Shown one piece after another: positions 59,838-64,000 of a stretch of DNA of 64,000 nucleotides (position 1 is the first letter of the stretch; each line of letters starts with the position of its first letter). The stretch is taken from assembly GCF_010729665.1 (NCBI RefSeq), contig NZ_AP022610.1, positions 1,984,001-2,048,000 of the forward strand. Reading direction: 5' to 3'. The position numbers were made by a program, and so were the translations under genes. Below the pieces are notes generated by a model that was given only the letters and a program-made list of their open reading frames with translations, was not told the DNA's origin and made no database searches. The stretch is from Mycolicibacterium madagascariense (GTDB lineage: Bacteria; Actinomycetota; Actinomycetes; Mycobacteriales; Mycobacteriaceae).

Positions 59838-61319
59838 CTAGGCCTCGGCCGCGGCGACCAACTCGGCGCGCACCGCGTCGGGCAGCTCGGCACCATTGCC
59901 GTGGTTGCGATTGGTCTCGCGTTCGAGCACCGCCGGATAGAGACCGGCCCGGTCGTCGTCGACGCCCTCGACGAGGTCGATCTTCGCCTGCAGCCATGGC
60001 GCCTCGGGGGACTCGGCGTAGTCGACCCGGCCGACGGCGCCACCGGCGGCTGCCGCGACACGGGCGTTGTAGACCGCGGCACCCACCGCGACCGCACTGC
60101 CGCGCAATCCGACGTCGATGGTCGTCGTGTACTCGGGGGCCAGACGGACGGTGACGGCGTCAGGTCCGGCGACGATGGTCCACGGCTGCACGTTGCCCCC
60201 CGACGGCGCGCGGACGGCGGCGGCCACGACGCTCTCGACGAGATCATCGGGCTGATCCTCGGGTTCGGTTGTCTCCCAACGCTCTTCGGCCGGAGGGGGC
60301 GTCGGTGCTCGCATGTGGTCGAACAGGGCGCCGACGTCGAGGCTGACGCGTCCCGACGAAAGTGGTTCGCCCAGGCCGATTCTGCGCACCGCCTCGACGA
60401 CCGCACCCGCGCCGAGGGTGACGTCACCGGCCAGTTGGGGCCACGTCGAGAGCGTATGGCCCACCTCCAGCAGGGAGGCGGCGGCTCGCGCCGTGAGACC
60501 GCCGACCTCGATCAGCCGCATGACGTAGGGGACCTTCTCCGGACCGCTGAGACCGGCCAGCGTGGCGGGGTCCAGGTCGCCGAGCATCCCGTGGAACAGC
60601 GGACGGTCGGGCTCGAGGTCGAACCGCTCGACGTCGACCATCCCGCGGTCGCTGGTGGCCATCACGACGGGCAGTCCACGCGCCCTGGCCTCGGCCCGCA
60701 CCAGCGCCTTCACGTCGAGTGAGTCGCATTCCTCGACCACCACGTCGAGGCCCTCGAGGAAGCCGTTGACGTCCTCGGCCGTCACCCCGGCGGGCACCGT
60801 CCGCACCGTCAGGTAGGGGTCGAGTTCGGCGATCCTGCGGGCAGCCACGCTGGTCTTGTTCAGGCCGAGGTCGAACACGCTGCCGGGCACCCTGTTGAGG
60901 TTGGACAGCTCGAGCTCGTCGAAGTCGGCCAGTCGCAGTTCACCGCACACCCCCTGCATGGCCAGGGTGTGCGCGATGACGTGTCCCGAACTCAACCCGA
61001 CGACGCCGATGCGCAGCCGACCCAGCCGGTCCTGCTCCTCGCTGGTGATCAGATTCCGGTTGCGGTCCAACCGAAGTCGTCGAAACGAGCGGGGCCCGAG
61101 CACCTTCACCACGATGCGGCGCCACGGGTAGTGGGCGAACCGCGCACGCTCGTCGAGGAGTTCGGGGTCGAGCGTCGGACCGAGCCGTCGCAGCGCGGCA
61201 CTCTGTGCGTCCCACGTATCGAGGAACTCGACCGTGGGATCGGCGCGGAGTGCGGACAGCAGGCGCGCGTCGCCGTCGTCGCCCTCGTCGAGGAGGCGGG
61301 CCGAGTCGAGCTCGCTCAC
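59838..61319 (-). CDS. moeY: ThiF/MoeB-like adenylyltransferase with nitroreductase N-terminal part (split moeY)
   Basis: 493 codons from GTG 61319 to TAG 59838. Residues about 100-330 are an E1-like ThiF fold (RIGVVGLSSGHVIAHTLAMQ, then LRLADFDELELSNLNR with the Arg finger; the first glycine-rich loop is degenerate). From about 360 a nitroreductase domain begins (VAAAVRAPSGGNVQPWTIVA) but is cut by the TAG. In M. tuberculosis the equivalent Rv1355c (MoeY) is one 715-residue protein. The GTG overlaps the stop of the upstream acyltransferase-like gene (GTGA). Despite the symbol, a role in molybdopterin synthesis is unproven. Confidence 0.82.
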   Translation of the reverse strand: MSELDSARLLDEGDDGDARLLSALRADPTVEFLDTWDAQSAALRRLGPTLDPELLDERARFAHYPWRRIVVKVLGPRSFRRLRLDRNRNLITSEEQDRLGRLRIGVVGLSSGHVIAHTLAMQGVCGELRLADFDELELSNLNRVPGSVFDLGLNKTSVAARRIAELDPYLTVRTVPAGVTAEDVNGFLEGLDVVVEECDSLDVKALVRAEARARGLPVVMATSDRGMVDVERFDLEPDRPLFHGMLGDLDPATLAGLSGPEKVPYVMRLIEVGGLTARAAASLLEVGHTLSTWPQLAGDVTLGAGAVVEAVRRIGLGEPLSSGRVSLDVGALFDHMRAPTPPPAEERWETTEPEDQPDDLVESVVAAAVRAPSGGNVQPWTIVAGPDAVTVRLAPEYTTTIDVGLRGSAVAVGAAVYNARVAAAAGGAVGRVDYAESPEAPWLQAKIDLVEGVDDDRAGLYPAVLERETNRNHGNGAELPDAVRAELVAAAEA

Positions 61320-62053
61320 CGTGCCATGGTCCGGCCCGAGAGCTGAGCGGTCTGCTGGTTCGACGCCATCTCCATCTCGAGCAGAATGCGCGAAACCTGC
61401 TCGGGGTCGGCGTGTTTGGCGAACGTGCGCTGATCCCACCACATCATCTTGGTCCGGTATCTCTCGTCGGGGTACGGCGTCGCCGCGATCGGTGCGACGA
61501 CCCCTCCCGACGTCCGCCAGCTGTCGAGGATGTACGGGGCGGAGGTCGCCATGCAGAACTGTATTCCCATCAGGGCCATTGCGTGAAACCCACTGCGCGC
61601 CAATGCCCGGGACAACCGGCGTGCGGTCTCCCTGTCGTCGGTGATCCAGGCGGCCTTCATCTCCAGGACGCCGAACGGCACGCGGTCGTCGATCATCTTG
61701 CGCACCGCGGGCAAACCGGGCTGGCCGGCCCATTCGACCGTGGCGTGGGAGTCGTCCGCCGACCGCAGCGGACCCTTGGCCCGCACGCCGCCGATCACCC
61801 GACCCGCGGTGTCGACGGTCGCCCAGAACATCGCGGTGTCCGAGCCGTCGCGGATCGCGTCGACGTCCAGTGCGTGCGCGACGCCGTGGTGTCGATAGCT
61901 GCGCTCGGCGCCACGCAGATATTCCTCCCACAGGTCCGGGTTGGAGGCGGGCTGAGCGATCACCGTCGTGCACTCGGCGTCCGGGTCCCACCAACTGATG
62001 TCGTCGGTGAAGGGGCGGTCGGAGAAACCCAATTCGAGGGGCTGGAGGCGCAT
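61316..62053 (-). CDS. Conserved mycobacterial protein, Rv1356c-like, GNAT-like fold possible
   Basis: A 245-residue protein from ATG 62053 (a TTG at 62113 would add 20 residues). The pattern MFWATVDTAGRVIGGVRAKG followed by HATVEWAGQPG, and the later LARSGFHAMALMGIQFCMAT, suggest an N-acyltransferase-like (GNAT/FeeM-like) fold, but this is tentative. Its stop overlaps the moeY-like start. The order Rv1356c-Rv1355c-Rv1354c is kept, so the three genes are likely one functional unit. No biochemical role is known to me. Confidence 0.68.
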   Translation of the reverse strand: MRLQPLELGFSDRPFTDDISWWDPDAECTTVIAQPASNPDLWEEYLRGAERSYRHHGVAHALDVDAIRDGSDTAMFWATVDTAGRVIGGVRAKGPLRSADDSHATVEWAGQPGLPAVRKMIDDRVPFGVLEMKAAWITDDRETARRLSRALARSGFHAMALMGIQFCMATSAPYILDSWRTSGGVVAPIAATPYPDERYRTKMMWWDQRTFAKHADPEQVSRILLEMEMASNQQTAQLSGRTMAR

Positions 62054-62431
62054 TCTTGATCCAATTCGTCGGGCAGTCAGTGAGGTGGCGAAGTCACCGA
62101 TGACTGCGGTCAATTACAAGGGGGTGAAACCAATCGCAAAATCAGTATCAATGCCGCCATCACCGGACTCCAGCCGTCATCTGAGGTGCTCGTCGGGGCG
62201 GTGATGGTGACCCGTCAACAGGCGTCATTACCGGCTAATTACGTTCGGTTTGTGCTGATTTCGCTATCGTCAATAAGCCCTGTTCGGCCATTGCGGAATA
62301 TCGAAAGTGCACCTAGCTCGTTTGTGGTTGGCAAATAAATACGATTGTTATCGTTACGTTTTGGCCGTCCGGAAGACGAGAAGTAATATCCTTCGCGACA
62401 TGCGGTCGCAACCCCCGATAGAGGAGCTGGC
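62054..62431. other. Divergent promoter region, AT-richer
   Basis: 378 bases without a gene between the acyltransferase-like and MaoC genes, with lower G+C than flanks. It holds a good promoter for the MaoC gene (see 62361-62389) and an inverted repeat ACGAT-TGTT-ATCGT at 62341-62354, just upstream of that promoter. Confidence 0.6.
62361..62389 (+). promoter_or_regulatory. Promoter of the MaoC hydratase gene
   Basis: TTGGCC (62361-62366), 17-base spacer, TAATAT (62384-62389). A start about 7 bases further gives a short leader with the GAGGAG ribosome site before GTG 62432. The inverted repeat at 62341-62354 ends 6 bases before the -35. Confidence 0.6.
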
Positions 62432-62884
62432 GTGAAAGTCTTCAACGATCTGAACGAGTTTGCGGCGGCCCAAGGCAGCCAACTCGGACCCACCGAGTGG
62501 CTGGAGATCGACCAGGACCGCGTCAACCTCTTCGCCGATGCGACCGACGACCACCAGTGGATTCACGTCGACCCCCAACGCGCGGCCGACGGTCCGTTCG
62601 GCGGCACCATCGCGCACGGGCTGCTGACGCTGTCGCTGCTGCCCCACTTCTCCCAGCAGCTCTACCGCGTCGACGGGATCTCCCTGGCGGTCAACTACGG
62701 GTACGACAAGGTGCGCTTCGTCAGCCCGGTGAAGGTGGGCGCGAAGATCCGGGCCCGGGGCGAAATCTCCACCGTCACCCAGCTGGACGGCGCCGTGCAG
62801 GCCACCACGACGATCACCGTGGAAATCGAGGACTCGGCGAAGCCCGCCGCCGTCGTCCAGTCGATCGTTCGCTACATCGCCTAG
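62432..62884 (+). CDS. htdZ: MaoC-like (R)-specific enoyl-CoA hydratase
   Basis: A 150-residue hot-dog-fold hydratase: FADATDDHQWIHVDPQRAAD (catalytic Asp and His of the hydratase-2 motif), GPFGGTIAHGLLTLSLLPHF, and the closing VQSIVRYIA. It closely follows Rv0130 (HtdZ) in length and motif order. It hydrates trans-2-enoyl-CoA to (R)-3-hydroxyacyl-CoA. GTG 62432 has GAGGAG upstream. Convergent with the FadE gene. Confidence 0.9.
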   Translation: MKVFNDLNEFAAAQGSQLGPTEWLEIDQDRVNLFADATDDHQWIHVDPQRAADGPFGGTIAHGLLTLSLLPHFSQQLYRVDGISLAVNYGYDKVRFVSPVKVGAKIRARGEISTVTQLDGAVQATTTITVEIEDSAKPAAVVQSIVRYIA

Positions 62885-62890
62885 CCGGAC

Positions 62891-64000
62891 CTAGGTGGAC
62901 CCAGCCCGCCGCTGAGCGGCCTTGACCAGGCCGCCGCCGACGATGAGGCGCTGGATCTCGCTGGTGCCCTCGTACAGACGCAGCAACCGGACCTCGCGAT
63001 AGATCCGTTCCACGGGGACGTCGCGCATGTAGCCGGCCCCGCCGTGCACCTGCACGGCGAGATCGGCGACCTTGCCGACCATCTCGGTGCAGAACAGCTT
63101 GGCCGTGGACGGCGCGATCCTGCGGTCCTCCCCGGTCAGCCACAGTCGCGCGGTGTCGCGGACCAGCGCCCGGCCCGCCATGACCCCGGCCTGCATGTCG
63201 GCCAGCATCGCCTGCACGAGCTGGAATTCGCCGATGGGCGTCCCGCCCTGCGTGGTGGTGGCGGCGTAGGCGACCGACTCGTCGAGCGCGCGCTGCGCGG
63301 CCCCGACGGACAGTGCCGCGATGTGGATGCGACCCCTTGCGAGCGACGTCATGGCGGCCCGGTAGCCGATGTCCTGCGCGCCGCCGATCAGAGCGTCGTC
63401 GCCCACCCGCACCCCGTCGAGGACGACGTCGGCCGTCCACGCGCCCTCCTGGCCCATCTTGGCGTCCTTGGCGCCGACCTCGACGCCGTGCGCGTCGGCA
63501 GGCACGAGGAACACGGCGATGCCGGGACCGTCGTCGTCCGCGGGCCGGGTGCGCGCGAACACGACGAACAGATTCGCCGTCGGCGCGTTGGTGATGTACT
63601 GCTTGCGGCCCGTGATCACCCAGGTTCCGTCGGCGGCGTCGCGAACGGCCTTGGTGCGCAAGCCCGCAGGGTTCGATCCGGCGCCGGGCTCGGTCAACGC
63701 GAACGAGGCGACCACGTCTCCGGAGGCGATGCCCTCGAGCCAGCGGGCCTTCTGCCCGTCGGTGCCGAAGCCGACGAGGACCTGGCCGGCGATGCCGTTG
63801 TTCGTCCCGAACATGGACCGCAGCGCGAGCGTGGTGTAGCCGAGCTCCATCGCCATCTCGACGTCCTGGGCGATGTCGAGGCCCAGACCGCCCCACTCCT
63901 GCGGGATGGCGTAGCCGAACAGGCCCATCGACGCGGCCCGTGCGCGGATGTCGTCGGGCACCCGGTCGCCGTTCATGATCTCCGACTCGCGGGGGACGAC
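62891..64000 (-). CDS. Acyl-CoA dehydrogenase (FadE), N-terminus beyond window
   Basis: A frame of about 370 codons enters from the right edge; the start is not in view (the frame is open to base 64000). Family motifs: FALTEPGAGSNPAG with FAD and substrate residues, WVITGRKQYITNAPTANLFV, MVGKVADLAVQVHGGAGYMR and LLRLYEGTSEIQRLIVGGGL with the catalytic Glu region. It resembles a short/medium-chain FadE. Convergent with the MaoC gene, 6 bases between stops; together they suggest a beta-oxidation neighbourhood. Confidence 0.92.
   Translation of the reverse strand, partial: VVPRESEIMNGDRVPDDIRARAASMGLFGYAIPQEWGGLGLDIAQDVEMAMELGYTTLALRSMFGTNNGIAGQVLVGFGTDGQKARWLEGIASGDVVASFALTEPGAGSNPAGLRTKAVRDAADGTWVITGRKQYITNAPTANLFVVFARTRPADDDGPGIAVFLVPADAHGVEVGAKDAKMGQEGAWTADVVLDGVRVGDDALIGGAQDIGYRAAMTSLARGRIHIAALSVGAAQRALDESVAYAATTTQGGTPIGEFQLVQAMLADMQAGVMAGRALVRDTARLWLTGEDRRIAPSTAKLFCTEMVGKVADLAVQVHGGAGYMRDVPVERIYREVRLLRLYEGTSEIQRLIVGGGLVKAAQRRAGST

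Overview
The window reads as chromosome of a high-GC actinobacterium, almost certainly a mycobacterium of the environmental, fast-growing type (Mycolicibacterium-like). The reasons are an MmpS/MmpL pair, a short resuscitation-promoting factor, two secreted hydrolases of which one has a PE-PPE domain, an F420-type Ddn-like reductase, several FadE/FadD and thiolase genes, many GTG starts with leaderless promoters, and a block matching the Mycobacterium tuberculosis order Rv1354c-Rv1355c-Rv1356c. Comparisons with named M. tuberculosis genes are from memory of the families, not from a search. I saw no rRNA, tRNA, CRISPR array, insertion sequence or complete prophage.

Layout. 0-4 kb: end of an SRPBCC protein, a phytoene-desaturase-like flavoprotein and malQ. 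4-6.5 kb: a secreted peptide, a membrane protein and two charged helical stress-type proteins (one CsbD-like), closed by a strong hairpin. 6.5-11.8 kb: a TetR gene with a palindrome over its start codon, a zinc-ribbon peptide, then a coupled set on the minus strand (orphan solute-binding lipoprotein, TetR, agmatinase-family hydrolase) and an SDR. 11.8-13.5 kb: a phage-like regulatory trio (ImmA-type protease, HTH protein, XRE protein). 13.6-18.3 kb: RidA-DUF1028 pair, flavin monooxygenase, GT39 glycosyltransferase. 18.3-27 kb: cell-envelope and secreted proteins (repeat-containing lipase-like hydrolase, Tat phosphatase, PE-PPE hydrolase, Rpf) around a FadE-FadE pair.

27.3-36 kb: mmpS-mmpL-membrane protein operon with a divergent MarR gene, a secreted M15 peptidase, an FUSC-family membrane protein and a BrkB/YihY protein. 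36-43.4 kb: a sugar or polyol uptake cassette (binding protein, double ATPase, two permeases, SDR) beside two IclR-like regulators. One of these fuses an IclR-type DNA-binding domain to a sugar-binding domain, so it can plausibly sense the imported ligand. 43.4-49.2 kb: Ddn-like reductase, DMT transporter, fmdB-fmdA formamidase, class III nucleotide cyclase, acyl-CoA synthetase. 49.2-56 kb: AraC regulator and divergent amidohydrolase, a decayed toxin-antitoxin spot (intact vapB, vapC with an internal deletion), a kinase, an Ltp-type thiolase with its DUF35 partner, and two butyrolactone-receptor-like TetR genes. 56.4-62 kb: FAD protein, then the GAF-GGDEF-EAL protein, MoeY-like (ThiF plus nitroreductase) and acyltransferase-like module. 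Here moeY is cut by one in-frame TAG. 62.4 kb to the end: a MaoC hydratase and a FadE that runs off the window.

Best candidates for something new: (i) the moeY/Rv1356c/c-di-GMP module with its amber codon; (ii) an identical leaderless promoter plus palindromic operator centred on the start codon at two loci 47 kb apart; (iii) the IclR-sugar-binding fusion regulator; (iv) a palindrome-rich, AT-richer leader upstream of rpf.
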